DNA of 64,000 nt, taken from the NCBI RefSeq assembly GCF_016894445.1, contig NZ_CP056775.1:6007217-6071216 (forward strand), written 5' to 3'. The DNA comes from Dyadobacter sandarakinus (GTDB lineage Bacteria > Bacteroidota > Bacteroidia > Cytophagales > Spirosomataceae). The position numbers and the translations under genes were made by a program. This document shows, one piece after another, positions 45,773-54,411 of this stretch. The notes under the pieces were generated by a model that saw only the letters and a program-made list of their open reading frames with translations, was not told the DNA's origin and searched no databases. Within the stretch, counting starts at the first letter, position 1. Each line of letters starts with the position of its first letter.

Positions 45773-46885
45773 ATGCGCGGTCACCTTTTTTCTGAATTCA
45801 TTCCACCTGAACAAAGTCCAAACAACAAGTTTGAACAGCTTCTGGATATATTTCAACAACTGCTGCTCATGACGTCCGGAGACGTAAGTGAAGCAATGTC
45901 GTGGCTGAGCGAGCTCGACAGGCAGTATAACCTGACCAATGATTCCTACGGCATCGGTGACTTTTTTGATGACCTTAAAAAGAAGGGATACATCACGGAG
46001 GAGCGGCAGGAAGATGGCAGCAATGCGATTGTAATGACGCCCAAGTCTGAAAAAAGTATCCGCCGCAGTGCATTGGAGGAGATCTTTGGAAAGTTGAAAC
46101 GGTCCAACTCCGGCGGAAACCACCATACACCGCATATGGGTACAGGCGATGAGCTCAGCAGCGATATCCGCCAGTTTCAGTTTGGCGATACACTGGACCA
46201 GATTGCCATGACCGAGTCGATCAAGAATGCACAGGTGAACCATGGTATCGGTGATTTTCTGTTAATGGAAAATGACCTGGAAGTAGTGGAGCGGGAGCAA
46301 AAGACCACTACCGCCACCGTTGTGATGATCGACATCAGCCACTCCATGGTGCTTTACGGAGAGGACAGGATTACTCCGGCCAAAAAAGTAGCCCTGGCCC
46401 TGGCCGAGCTCATCCGCACCAAATATCCCAAGGACTCGCTGGATATCATTGTTTTTGGAAATGATGCCTGGCAAATCCAGCTGAAAGATCTTCCATACCT
46501 GGAAGTGGGGCCGTACCATACCAATACCGTAGCCGGGCTGGAACTGGCAATGGACCTGCTGCGCCGCAAGAAAAACCGTAACAAGCAGATTTTCATGATC
46601 ACGGATGGTAAGCCTACCTGTCTGAAAGAAGGATTAAGGTATTATAAAAACAGCTTCGGTCTTGATAGAAAAATAATCAATAAAACACTGACCCTGGCTG
46701 CACAGTGCCGGCGCCTGGACATTCCGGTAACAACGTTCATGATCGCCACGGATCCTTACCTGAAACAATTCGTGCAAAACTTCACGCAGGTCAATAATGG
46801 CCGTGCGTATTATAGCAACTTGCAGGGACTGGGCGGTTTTGTGCTGGAAGATTTTCAGCGTAACCGGCGCAAGAACGTCAAGTAG
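45773..46885 (+). CDS. VWA domain-containing protein
   Basis: A 370-residue protein with a C-terminal von Willebrand A domain (about 180-370). The MIDAS metal-site residues are DISHSM near residue 188, followed by the threonine and ITDGKPTC near residue 280. This resembles the VWA proteins that partner with MoxR/chelatase-type AAA+ ATPases, but no AAA+ gene lies nearby. The N-terminal 170 residues are helical and unassigned. No signal peptide is present, so it is likely cytoplasmic. It lies after a terminator, so it is probably expressed alone. Confidence 0.82.
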   Translation: MRGHLFSEFIPPEQSPNNKFEQLLDIFQQLLLMTSGDVSEAMSWLSELDRQYNLTNDSYGIGDFFDDLKKKGYITEERQEDGSNAIVMTPKSEKSIRRSALEEIFGKLKRSNSGGNHHTPHMGTGDELSSDIRQFQFGDTLDQIAMTESIKNAQVNHGIGDFLLMENDLEVVEREQKTTTATVVMIDISHSMVLYGEDRITPAKKVALALAELIRTKYPKDSLDIIVFGNDAWQIQLKDLPYLEVGPYHTNTVAGLELAMDLLRRKKNRNKQIFMITDGKPTCLKEGLRYYKNSFGLDRKIINKTLTLAAQCRRLDIPVTTFMIATDPYLKQFVQNFTQVNNGRAYYSNLQGLGGFVLEDFQRNRRKNVK

Positions 46886-46886
46886 G

Positions 46887-49367
46887 TTATTTTGCTTTCC
46901 CCGCCGAAATCAGGTTGGCGAACAGCCTGTATGCACCGGTAACCCCGGCCGGAAGTTCCCGGAAAAATGAAAGCCCGGTGAAGATGTAGTGTCCCTTGCC
47001 ATACTGGCAATAAAGCAGGCTGCCGTCTTTCGGGCTTTCATTTTTATCATTCATAGACAAAGGTGCCTGGTAATGCGCCTTGTCCCAATTCTCTGCAAAG
47101 TACAAGCCCCGTTCCTGGATCCAGCCCGTAAAATCCTTTTCAGTGATACGATTCGGAAAGTTCAGCAGGGAATGATCAGGGAGTAAAAACCGCGCTTCGG
47201 CATTTTCCTCAGCCACGCGGTCCCGGCCGATGTTCATGGCAAAGGGCCCTACCTGGTTCACCTTCATGCCGCCGGGCACGTTGTACTGAACAATCATGGT
47301 TCCCCCATTTTTGACATATTCCATCAGCTTGTCCTGGTAGTTCGCCAGTCTTTCCCAAGTATTATAGGCACGTACCCCCAGTATAATAGCCTCGTAGTCG
47401 GCCAGGTCGCCAGCCAGCGCTGCTTCGCCCAGCATGGTGACGTCGCAATTCATCTGCCGTAGAGCCGCAGGAACTTCATCGCCTGCCCCGGCAATATACC
47501 CGATCTTTTTTACGGCTGTTTTTACATCCAAACGTGCAATCCTTGCTTCTGCCGGAGGGAAAATAGTTTGGGTGGGAATGTGCCGGTGCGCAATTGTTTT
47601 GATAGACTGATAATAATCTTTTCCATCTACCCGGGTCGCCACTTTCAGTGTGGCCTCATCGGATGCGGCAGGTGGCGTCACTTTGAAATAGAAATACTGG
47701 TCGTGGTATTTTTCCGGAATATCGAAATCAGCTGACGCAGGTTCCGACTTCCATCCCGTAGGAAGATCGAGCCGTACAGTTCCGACGGTACGGGTTTTCT
47801 GTGCCTGGACAATTACCGTCACGGTCTTCGGATTTTGATCCGGGAATATGAATACGGGCTCCGTCAGGGTAGCAGTTACGGGAGGTCTTATTTCAAATGG
47901 ACGGTAAATTTCACCTTCTGCGGGATCGGTAGACTTGTAAATCCAGGCACGATCAAAAGTCAGCGTTTGCCCGCCGATTTCAAACGTAAACCGGGTGATA
48001 GTCTCGGGTCTGTTTTCAGGAAAGCCGATGTCCTGCTGACTGCCGATATCAAACATACCCCTGGTAATAGGCTTTTTAAGCCAGTAAGGCTGACTTACTG
48101 CAATGGTTTCTGGCAGTTTGGGTTGCAAAGCTGCGGTGAACATGGTATTAGGTGCCAGTACTGCATTAATCACTGAGTCAGCTTCAGCGCCTGTCCAATG
48201 CAATGCTTTCAGCCTGACAGGATAGTCGGAGCGCTTAACTACCGAAATACGGACTGGCGTCACCATCCCCGGCACGGAGGAAAAGTCTGTCGGATTGGTC
48301 TCAAACCATAGGCCGGCACATTGCAGGATCAGATCCTGTACTTCACTTTTTTTGGTTTTTACATAAATATCGGTAGTGTCCAGGCGGGCAAGTTCCTGAT
48401 TGATTTTAAGTAAGATATCCATTGAAGCTTCCGGCTTCTGAACATTGTAGGTACTGATTGCCTGGCTCACCAGCCCCTGTACTTTGGCAGATCCTTTAAC
48501 CCTTTTCCAGGTCATATCTACATCGTCAAAAAGACTCTGGCGTGCTGCGGTGCCCATTTTATGTAAAAAGTAATCCTTACGCTCGCCCCGCACAGGCGCC
48601 GTACCAAAAGCCTGGCTCTTGTGCTGGCTGCGGCTCTCGGCCGCAATTTCAGGGTACGATTTCCCGAGTACGGCATTGTATCCGCCGATTTCAACACCTA
48701 AAAAAGAAGCTTTTTCGTCGGCAGGGGGCTGATTGGTGAAACCAGGCGTATAGGTATTCCATACGAGTCTCCTGGCTTGCCAGGGTTTTACAAATTTCAG
48801 CTGGTCAGCGTAAGACTTAGGATCAGCAGCCAATGAAAATGCCTTTTCAGCCAGGTAGGCCGAGGTTTGATGATGGCCGTGCCCGGCGCGGGGGTCAGGC
48901 GGAAATCGTGTAATAATTACATCCGGCCTGAACTTGCGGATCATCCACACTACATCTCCCAGTACTTTATCCTCATCCCAGAAGTTCAGTGTCTCTTCCC
49001 GGGTTTTGGAAAAACCAAAGTCATAGGCCCTTGAAAAAAATTGCTGCGCGCCATCGGTCCGCCGGGCACCCAGCAGCTCCTGCGTCCTGATCACCCCGAT
49101 ATTGTACCCCTGCTCTGAGCCGATCAGGTTTTGTCCGCCGTCACCTCTGGTCAGTGAAAGGTAGCCGGTACGCACCAGCTGATCCTTCGACAGGTAGGCG
49201 AGCATGAGCGTATTTTCATCGTCGGGGTGTGCGGCCAGGTACAATACCGAGCCGAGCACATTCAGTTTTTTTATGTTCTGGTAAATTTCGCCGGATGGTA
49301 GTGAAGGTGTTTGCGCAGCCAGCGACAGCGAAATGCATTGCAGGAGGATTATAAAGCTTTTCTTCAT
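46887..49367 (-). CDS. Secreted PIG-L family deacetylase
   Basis: An 826-residue exported protein. A signal peptide (MKKSFIILLQCISLSLAAQ) precedes a PIG-L deacetylase domain in about residues 30-260, with the zinc motif LAAHPDDENTLMLAYLS and the later RAGHGHHQTSAYLAEKAF. The large C-terminal part contains beta-rich, GATase-like segments such as EAIILGVRAYNTW and GGTMIVQYN. PIG-L enzymes usually deacetylate N-acetylglucosamine-containing substrates; here the substrate is unknown but likely extracellular. It lies 22 bp after the PPTase gene on the same strand. ATG 49367 places the signal peptide first. Confidence 0.88.
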   Translation of the reverse strand: MKKSFIILLQCISLSLAAQTPSLPSGEIYQNIKKLNVLGSVLYLAAHPDDENTLMLAYLSKDQLVRTGYLSLTRGDGGQNLIGSEQGYNIGVIRTQELLGARRTDGAQQFFSRAYDFGFSKTREETLNFWDEDKVLGDVVWMIRKFRPDVIITRFPPDPRAGHGHHQTSAYLAEKAFSLAADPKSYADQLKFVKPWQARRLVWNTYTPGFTNQPPADEKASFLGVEIGGYNAVLGKSYPEIAAESRSQHKSQAFGTAPVRGERKDYFLHKMGTAARQSLFDDVDMTWKRVKGSAKVQGLVSQAISTYNVQKPEASMDILLKINQELARLDTTDIYVKTKKSEVQDLILQCAGLWFETNPTDFSSVPGMVTPVRISVVKRSDYPVRLKALHWTGAEADSVINAVLAPNTMFTAALQPKLPETIAVSQPYWLKKPITRGMFDIGSQQDIGFPENRPETITRFTFEIGGQTLTFDRAWIYKSTDPAEGEIYRPFEIRPPVTATLTEPVFIFPDQNPKTVTVIVQAQKTRTVGTVRLDLPTGWKSEPASADFDIPEKYHDQYFYFKVTPPAASDEATLKVATRVDGKDYYQSIKTIAHRHIPTQTIFPPAEARIARLDVKTAVKKIGYIAGAGDEVPAALRQMNCDVTMLGEAALAGDLADYEAIILGVRAYNTWERLANYQDKLMEYVKNGGTMIVQYNVPGGMKVNQVGPFAMNIGRDRVAEENAEARFLLPDHSLLNFPNRITEKDFTGWIQERGLYFAENWDKAHYQAPLSMNDKNESPKDGSLLYCQYGKGHYIFTGLSFFRELPAGVTGAYRLFANLISAGKAK

Positions 49368-49389
49368 AGTGAAGCTATAAATGGATAGG

Positions 49390-50013
49390 TCAGCAGGTCC
49401 AGGTAAGTACGTAATCATCAAAGTTCTCAAAAGCCATTCTGACGGTTTGAGGCTCCTTTTTCAAGATAGAAACCTCAATTTCTTCTTTTTGGTTGCTTTC
49501 AAAACGGGAGGTCACTATATGTTTTTTCAGGTCGAGCTCCGGATCGCCGGCATACTTGAATGCAGCTTCCTTTGCCGACCAGATGAGATGGAGCAGCAGG
49601 TTATCGTCCATATTCACCCATTGTTGTTCCGTCTCATGTAAAAAGTAGTCGGATCCTTTGGCAATCGACGGCTTCATCTTTTGAATGTCGGTGCCCACAT
49701 CCCGCTTACGGCTGACGTAAATACAGGCATACTCCCCGGAATGTGACAGCGATACCGCATAATCAGATCGTTCGAGGTGCGGTTTCCGGTTTTCATCGTG
49801 AACAATGTGCATGGCGCCTCCGGTCATCGCTTTCAGCAAAGCCCGGCAGGACGTCCATTCCAGCTTACGCAGGTCGGTTCGTTTTTCGTTCAGCTGCTGC
49901 TGCTCACTTTCGGTAAGGTCGAGTGCCGCGGCCAGCTGCTGCCAGCTTTCAGTCATTTTCCAGAGGCCGAGGTACGTTTCTTCCGAGATCGTTTTGATAG
50001 AACTAACGGGCAT
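49390..50013 (-). CDS. 4'-phosphopantetheinyl transferase superfamily protein
   Basis: A 207-residue Sfp/HetI-type phosphopantetheinyl transferase that activates acyl carrier proteins. The hallmark motifs are in order: SLSHS (residues 88-92), VGTDIQ (GTD at 107-109) and WSAKEAAFK (145-153). It is divergent from the pigment cluster, separated by only 33 bp. That arrangement suggests it modifies the ACPs of that cluster, including the one at 62432. The frame is open to 50250, but ATG 50013 matches the family length. Confidence 0.88.
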   Translation of the reverse strand: MPVSSIKTISEETYLGLWKMTESWQQLAAALDLTESEQQQLNEKRTDLRKLEWTSCRALLKAMTGGAMHIVHDENRKPHLERSDYAVSLSHSGEYACIYVSRKRDVGTDIQKMKPSIAKGSDYFLHETEQQWVNMDDNLLLHLIWSAKEAAFKYAGDPELDLKKHIVTSRFESNQKEEIEVSILKKEPQTVRMAFENFDDYVLTWTC

Positions 50014-50027
50014 TATGCTTAATTTTG
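49992..50027 (+). promoter_or_regulatory. Promoter of the dialkylresorcinol/flexirubin-type cluster
   Basis: TTTTG (49992-49996) and TAATTTTG (50020-50027, exact TAnnTTTG) are separated by 23 bp. The -7 box lies 19 bp before the C45 gene start. The -33 element is inside the first codons of the divergent PPTase gene. Confidence 0.55.
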
Positions 50028-50046
50028 ATGTCCAACTGCCTGACCA

Positions 50047-51720
50047 ATGTGGCTTAAAAGAGCAAAAAAAATTCTCAGATTCACGGGTATCTTCCTTTTC
50101 ATTGCCGGCATTTTGTTTGGCCTTTTTATATGGCGGATCAGCGTGCCGGCACCGGAACTTGAAAGTACTAAATCCATTAACAGTTACAAACGGGTTCAGC
50201 TCGGCCCGGACCATTTTGCAATAGGCAATAACTGGCTGAAAAAAAACCAATATGGGATCTGGGAAATGTACCTGGAAGGCGCTCCCTATGAGCGGGGCCT
50301 TATATATGGATTGCTGGCCAGGGAGTTAATGGAAAAACAGGAGGTGCATTTCGTAGCGCAGATCAACGAAATGATCCCGAGTAAAATGTTCCTTCAAGTG
50401 CTGAAAGGTTTTGTCGGATGGTTTAACCGCGACATTTATAAATACATACCTACCGAAAATCAGCAGGAAATTTATGGGGTCGCACAGTCATTTTCAGACA
50501 AATTCAACTACATAGGTCCCAAATATTACCGCATTCTCAATTACCACGCCGCCCACGATATCGGGCACGCGCTCTCGGACCTGAATATGGTCGGCTGCAC
50601 CTCCTTTGCGGTTAATGGGCCGTACTCGGCCGATTCATCCTTACTGATCGCCCGTAACTTCGACTTTTATATGGGTGATGCTTTTGCAGAAGATAAGCTT
50701 ATCGTATTTATGAAGCCCGACAGTGGTTACAGCTTTGCATCCTACGCCTGGGCAGGACTTACGGGGGTAGTTTCGGGTATGAATGAAAAAGGGATCACTG
50801 TGACGCTCAATGCATCCAAATCCGATATTCCCTATGCAGCAAAAGAGCCCATATCGCTGCTTGCACGGGAAATCCTGCAATACGCCGGTACGCTGGAAGA
50901 AGCCCGGAAAATCGCCGCCCGGAGCGAAACCTTTGTCTCCGAATCGCTGCTGATCGGCTCAGCAGCCGACAACAAGGCCGCGCTCATTGAGAAGTCGCCC
51001 CAGAAAATGGATCTTTTTGAATCGGGGGAAGATTACCTTGTATGTGCCAACCATTACCAGGGGCAGGCATTTGTGAAGGATTCCGTTAACATCAACAACA
51101 TTCGCGATACGGATTCCAAGGCGCGGTTCGACAGGATGAACCAGCTGATTGCGCGCTCTTACCCGGTCGATTTTCAGGAGGCAGCGGGTATTTTACGGGA
51201 TAAAAAAACAGTCGATGATAAGTTTATAGGCTATGGAAATTCCAGTTCGCTCAATCAGCTGATCGCACATCACGGGGTTTTGTTTAAACCATCTAAAAGA
51301 GAATTCTGGATCTCGACGCCGCCTTACCAGCTGGGCGCATTTATCTGCTACGATTTGAACCTGGTTTTTGGATCAGGCGGACATTTTTCAGCAGTAGATT
51401 CATTGAAGATTAATGAGGATCCATTTCTCAACTCAGCAGATTACCGGAAATTCGAGGCTTTTAAAAAGACGCGGCAGAAGATTACCCGGTATGTAATGCT
51501 GGACATTCCTTTTGAGCTCTCTGCCGCGGCTGAGCGTACATTTATCACCAACAATCCTGAGAGCTTTGTTACTTACCTCGCCCTGGGCGATTATTATCAA
51601 AAAAACAAGAACTACAACAAAGCAGTGAGCTACTACCGGCAGTCGCTCCGTCGCAATGTGGCTTCCCGGCAGGAAGAGCAGGCGATCCGTGAGAAAATCC
51701 GCGACTGTCAGAAGCAATAA
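50047..51720 (+). CDS. C45-family autoproteolytic acyltransferase/hydrolase with TPR tail
   Basis: A 557-residue Ntn-hydrolase of the C45 (acyl-CoA:6-aminopenicillanic acid acyltransferase-like) family. An N-terminal membrane anchor (residues about 12-30, FTGIFLFIAGILFGLFIW) precedes the Ntn domain. The nucleophile is Cys 184 in MVGCTSFAVNG, exposed by self-cleavage in the family. The C-terminus carries a TPR-like segment (TYLALGDYYQKNKNYNKAVSYYRQSL). It is the first gene of the pigment cluster. An acyl transfer or hydrolysis role in pigment assembly is inferred from position. Confidence 0.82.
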   Translation: MWLKRAKKILRFTGIFLFIAGILFGLFIWRISVPAPELESTKSINSYKRVQLGPDHFAIGNNWLKKNQYGIWEMYLEGAPYERGLIYGLLARELMEKQEVHFVAQINEMIPSKMFLQVLKGFVGWFNRDIYKYIPTENQQEIYGVAQSFSDKFNYIGPKYYRILNYHAAHDIGHALSDLNMVGCTSFAVNGPYSADSSLLIARNFDFYMGDAFAEDKLIVFMKPDSGYSFASYAWAGLTGVVSGMNEKGITVTLNASKSDIPYAAKEPISLLAREILQYAGTLEEARKIAARSETFVSESLLIGSAADNKAALIEKSPQKMDLFESGEDYLVCANHYQGQAFVKDSVNINNIRDTDSKARFDRMNQLIARSYPVDFQEAAGILRDKKTVDDKFIGYGNSSSLNQLIAHHGVLFKPSKREFWISTPPYQLGAFICYDLNLVFGSGGHFSAVDSLKINEDPFLNSADYRKFEAFKKTRQKITRYVMLDIPFELSAAAERTFITNNPESFVTYLALGDYYQKNKNYNKAVSYYRQSLRRNVASRQEEQAIREKIRDCQKQ

Positions 51721-51738
51721 TCCGCTCAGCATTCAGCC

Positions 51739-52998
51739 ATGAAAATGAACGATCCTGATTTTCAACATGCTGCCTTACAGCAACTGATGACGCATGTGGC
51801 TGCAAATTCAGCCTACTATCAGCGTCTTTTTCAAGAAAACAACATAGATCCGGAATCCATTGTCACTCCGGCTGATCTTCGCCGGCTTCCTTTTACAACC
51901 AAAGACGACCTGGCGGGCTTTAACGATGATTTTCTTTGTGTTCCCAAAAGTAAGGTAGCCGACTTTGTGACTACCTCGGGCACATTAAGCGATCCGGTGG
52001 CTTTTTACCTGACAGACGCAGATGTGGAGCGGCTTGCATTGAACGAGTCGGAGTCGTTCCGGTGCGCGGGCGGATCGGAAAGCGATATTTACCAGCTCAT
52101 GACCACCATCGACCGCCGCTTCATGGCGGGGCTTGCTTACTGGGTAGGGGCACGCAGGCTGGGCGCAGGGATGATCCGCGTGGGGCCAGGCGCGCCTTTT
52201 CTACAATGGGAGTCGATCCGGCGCTTTTCGCCTACGGTATTGATCGCGATTCCTTCTTTTATTCCCAGGCTGATAGACTATGCGGAGGCAAACGGAATTG
52301 ATTACCGGGCGTCGGGGGTGAAGTCGGTGATCTGCATTGGTGAGCCGATCCGTAATCCTGATTTTTCGCTCAATGCATTGGGCCGGCGCATCACTTCCCA
52401 GTGGGATGTAAAGTTATATTCTACCTATGCCTCTACCGAAATGGGCGCGGCATTTACGGAATGTACCGAAGGAAAGGGCGGCCACCTGAATCCCGATCTG
52501 CTGATACTGGAAGTGGTGGACGAAGACGGAAGCGCCGTGGGGGAAGGCGAGCTCGGCGAGGTAGTGGTAACTACATTGGGCGTGGAAGGAATGCCGCTCC
52601 TGCGGTACCGCACGGGCGACCTTTGCCATGTATATTATCAACCGTGCGCATGCGGCAGGACGAGTCCGCGCCTCGGGCCGGTTGTAGGCCGCAAGCAGCA
52701 GATGATCAAGTTCAAAGGGACGACCATTTTTCCACCCGCTTTGTTTGACGTGCTCGATATGGTGAAGGAAATAGAGCTGTACCAGGTGGTGATATCCAGG
52801 AATGAGTACGGGAATGACGAGATTACCATATTGCTGCCTATTCACCTGCAAACGCCTGTTTTCAGGGAAATGCTGCATTCATTATTCAAGTCGCGCCTGC
52901 GCGTGACGCCGGCTCTGGACTTCATAACCGCTGAAGAACTCTCGTTCAGAATCCACAAGCAGGAAAAACGCAAACCTGAGAAATTGATCTATATTTGA
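51739..52998 (+). CDS. Phenylacetate-CoA-ligase-like AMP-dependent adenylating enzyme
   Basis: A 419-residue ANL-superfamily enzyme that would activate a carboxylic acid as its acyl-AMP and pass it to CoA or a carrier protein. Motifs: TTSGTLSDPVAFYLT (phosphate loop), YSTYASTEMGAAFTEC (adenine/substrate region), LRYRTGDLCHVYYQPCACGRTSPRLGPVVGR in outline, and a short C-terminal domain. In flexirubin-type clusters an enzyme like this probably primes the polyene with an aromatic acid such as a coumarate; this is inference. It follows the C45 gene by 18 bp. Confidence 0.85.
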   Translation: MKMNDPDFQHAALQQLMTHVAANSAYYQRLFQENNIDPESIVTPADLRRLPFTTKDDLAGFNDDFLCVPKSKVADFVTTSGTLSDPVAFYLTDADVERLALNESESFRCAGGSESDIYQLMTTIDRRFMAGLAYWVGARRLGAGMIRVGPGAPFLQWESIRRFSPTVLIAIPSFIPRLIDYAEANGIDYRASGVKSVICIGEPIRNPDFSLNALGRRITSQWDVKLYSTYASTEMGAAFTECTEGKGGHLNPDLLILEVVDEDGSAVGEGELGEVVVTTLGVEGMPLLRYRTGDLCHVYYQPCACGRTSPRLGPVVGRKQQMIKFKGTTIFPPALFDVLDMVKEIELYQVVISRNEYGNDEITILLPIHLQTPVFREMLHSLFKSRLRVTPALDFITAEELSFRIHKQEKRKPEKLIYI

Positions 52999-53032
52999 AG
53001 CCTCTATAACCATAAAAATAAAATAAGAAAAG

Positions 53033-53647
53033 ATGAAAAAGTGGATTCTGGCTGCTGTTTTTGCGGTGGCTGTATTGGACAACGTAAGTGTTTTTGCTCA
53101 AAGAGTTGATCTGAGATCCGGTGACCTGGCGGTACTTTCGGGACAAAAAACGGTGAATGTGGAGTACGACTATTCGGAGTTCGGAGTAGGGAAATTTGCT
53201 ACCGAAAAAGAATATGTTGACAAGAAAACGGCCGAGTATAATGCCAAAGAAGCCGGCAGGGGAGATACCTGGCAAAAGTCCTGGGTGGATGACCGCAAAG
53301 CCCGGTTCGAGCCCAAGTTTGAAGAACTTTTTAACAAGGGAGCAGAGGATAAAGGAATCACCATGCTGCAATCCCGTCCTGATGCTCAGTACACCTTTAT
53401 TGTACGTACAAAATTTGTTGAGCCGGGTTTCAATGTAGGTGTAATGCGGAAAAATGCATACGTTGACTATGAGATCGACCTGGTGGAATCGGCCAATAAA
53501 TCCAACAAAGTAGCTGAAATTGCGATGCGGAACGTGCCGGGCGCCCAGGCTTTCGGAATGGATTTCGATACCGGTCAGCGCATTGCGGAGTCCTACGCCA
53601 AGGCTGGCAAGTCACTCGCTGCTTTTATTGATAAAAAGCTTAAATGA
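53033..53647 (+). CDS. Secreted protein of unknown function (pigment cluster, first of two)
   Basis: A 204-residue protein with a signal peptide (MKKWILAAVFAVAVLDNVSVFAQ cut). The mature part has the patterns LSGQKTVNVEYDYSEFGVGKF and NAYVDYEIDLVES, followed by a C-terminal helix (GQRIAESYAKAGKSLAAFI). I recognise no family. The next gene encodes a protein of similar size and layout, so they may be distant relatives. The position between the adenylating enzyme and the YdcF-like gene suggests a role in the periplasm or outer membrane in pigment handling. Confidence 0.72.
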   Translation: MKKWILAAVFAVAVLDNVSVFAQRVDLRSGDLAVLSGQKTVNVEYDYSEFGVGKFATEKEYVDKKTAEYNAKEAGRGDTWQKSWVDDRKARFEPKFEELFNKGAEDKGITMLQSRPDAQYTFIVRTKFVEPGFNVGVMRKNAYVDYEIDLVESANKSNKVAEIAMRNVPGAQAFGMDFDTGQRIAESYAKAGKSLAAFIDKKLK

Positions 53648-53712
53648 TTGTTTTTGCATGGCGCAGATTGTTGCAGCCATGCATTTTCTTTTTAACTCAA
53701 CTATTTCCGATC

Positions 53713-54342
53713 ATGAAAAAGATTCTCTTGCTTATCGTCCTTCTTGCGGCCGCGGGCCAGTCTGATGCGGCTACCATGGCTGACCTTTTTTCAGGCAAAA
53801 CAAAGCTTGTCTTCCTCGGACTTGATTTTACCCAGGCCAAATACATCGGAAGGGCAGGCTTCAATGATCCGTCCGCGATCGAAAACCAGTACATCGACAG
53901 CTGGAATAACCTCCTGGAAATCGAACCCAAGAAGTTTTCTCTTCAGAAAGCATTCAACCTGAGAGACGAGCAGTACAAAACCAGGGTGGAAGACATGCTC
54001 AAACACAACAGGTCTGTAAAAGTGGCTGAAAACATTACCAACGACAGTTACAGTATCACCGAAGATCAGGTGAAAAAATCAGTAGCGAAATACAGCTTGA
54101 GTGAAAAAGAAGGCATTGGTATCGTGTATGTTGTTGAAAGCCTGAGCAAAACGGCCGAGCGGATGACCGCCTGGGTTACCTTCGTGGATCTTGCGACCAA
54201 AAAGGTACTCTACACGGAAAAGGTGGAGGGCAAAGCGGGTGGCTTCGGGTTCCGTAACTATTGGGCCGGTGGAGTTTACAAGATTAATAATGCGATTGAT
54301 GCAAAGCTTTACAAAAAATGGAGCAGGGAATTTGGCGCGTAG
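53713..54342 (+). CDS. Secreted protein of unknown function (pigment cluster, second of two)
   Basis: A 209-residue protein with a signal peptide (MKKILLLIVLLAAAGQSDA). The mature part begins MADLFSGKTKLVFLGLDFTQ and contains GIGIVYVVESLSKTAERMTAWVTFVDLATKKV in outline, then a GGFGFRNYWAGGVYKINNAI segment. No family is recognised. The order of signal, SGxK strand, central helices, strand pair and C-terminal helix parallels the preceding gene. ATG 53713 puts the signal peptide first; the longer frame starts at 53644, overlapping the previous stop. Confidence 0.72.
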   Translation: MKKILLLIVLLAAAGQSDAATMADLFSGKTKLVFLGLDFTQAKYIGRAGFNDPSAIENQYIDSWNNLLEIEPKKFSLQKAFNLRDEQYKTRVEDMLKHNRSVKVAENITNDSYSITEDQVKKSVAKYSLSEKEGIGIVYVVESLSKTAERMTAWVTFVDLATKKVLYTEKVEGKAGGFGFRNYWAGGVYKINNAIDAKLYKKWSREFGA

Positions 54343-54411
54343 GTGCAGGAATTCTATAATTTTAAAGTAAATCTAATTACCGGTACCATACCAAATTGCG
54401 TAAGCTGTGAT

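Noticed and set aside
45259..49367. Bacillithiol pathway suggested by a bacilliredoxin and a PIG-L protein in the same region
   Set aside because: The PIG-L protein is large and exported, unlike BshB, and no BshA or BshC is present.
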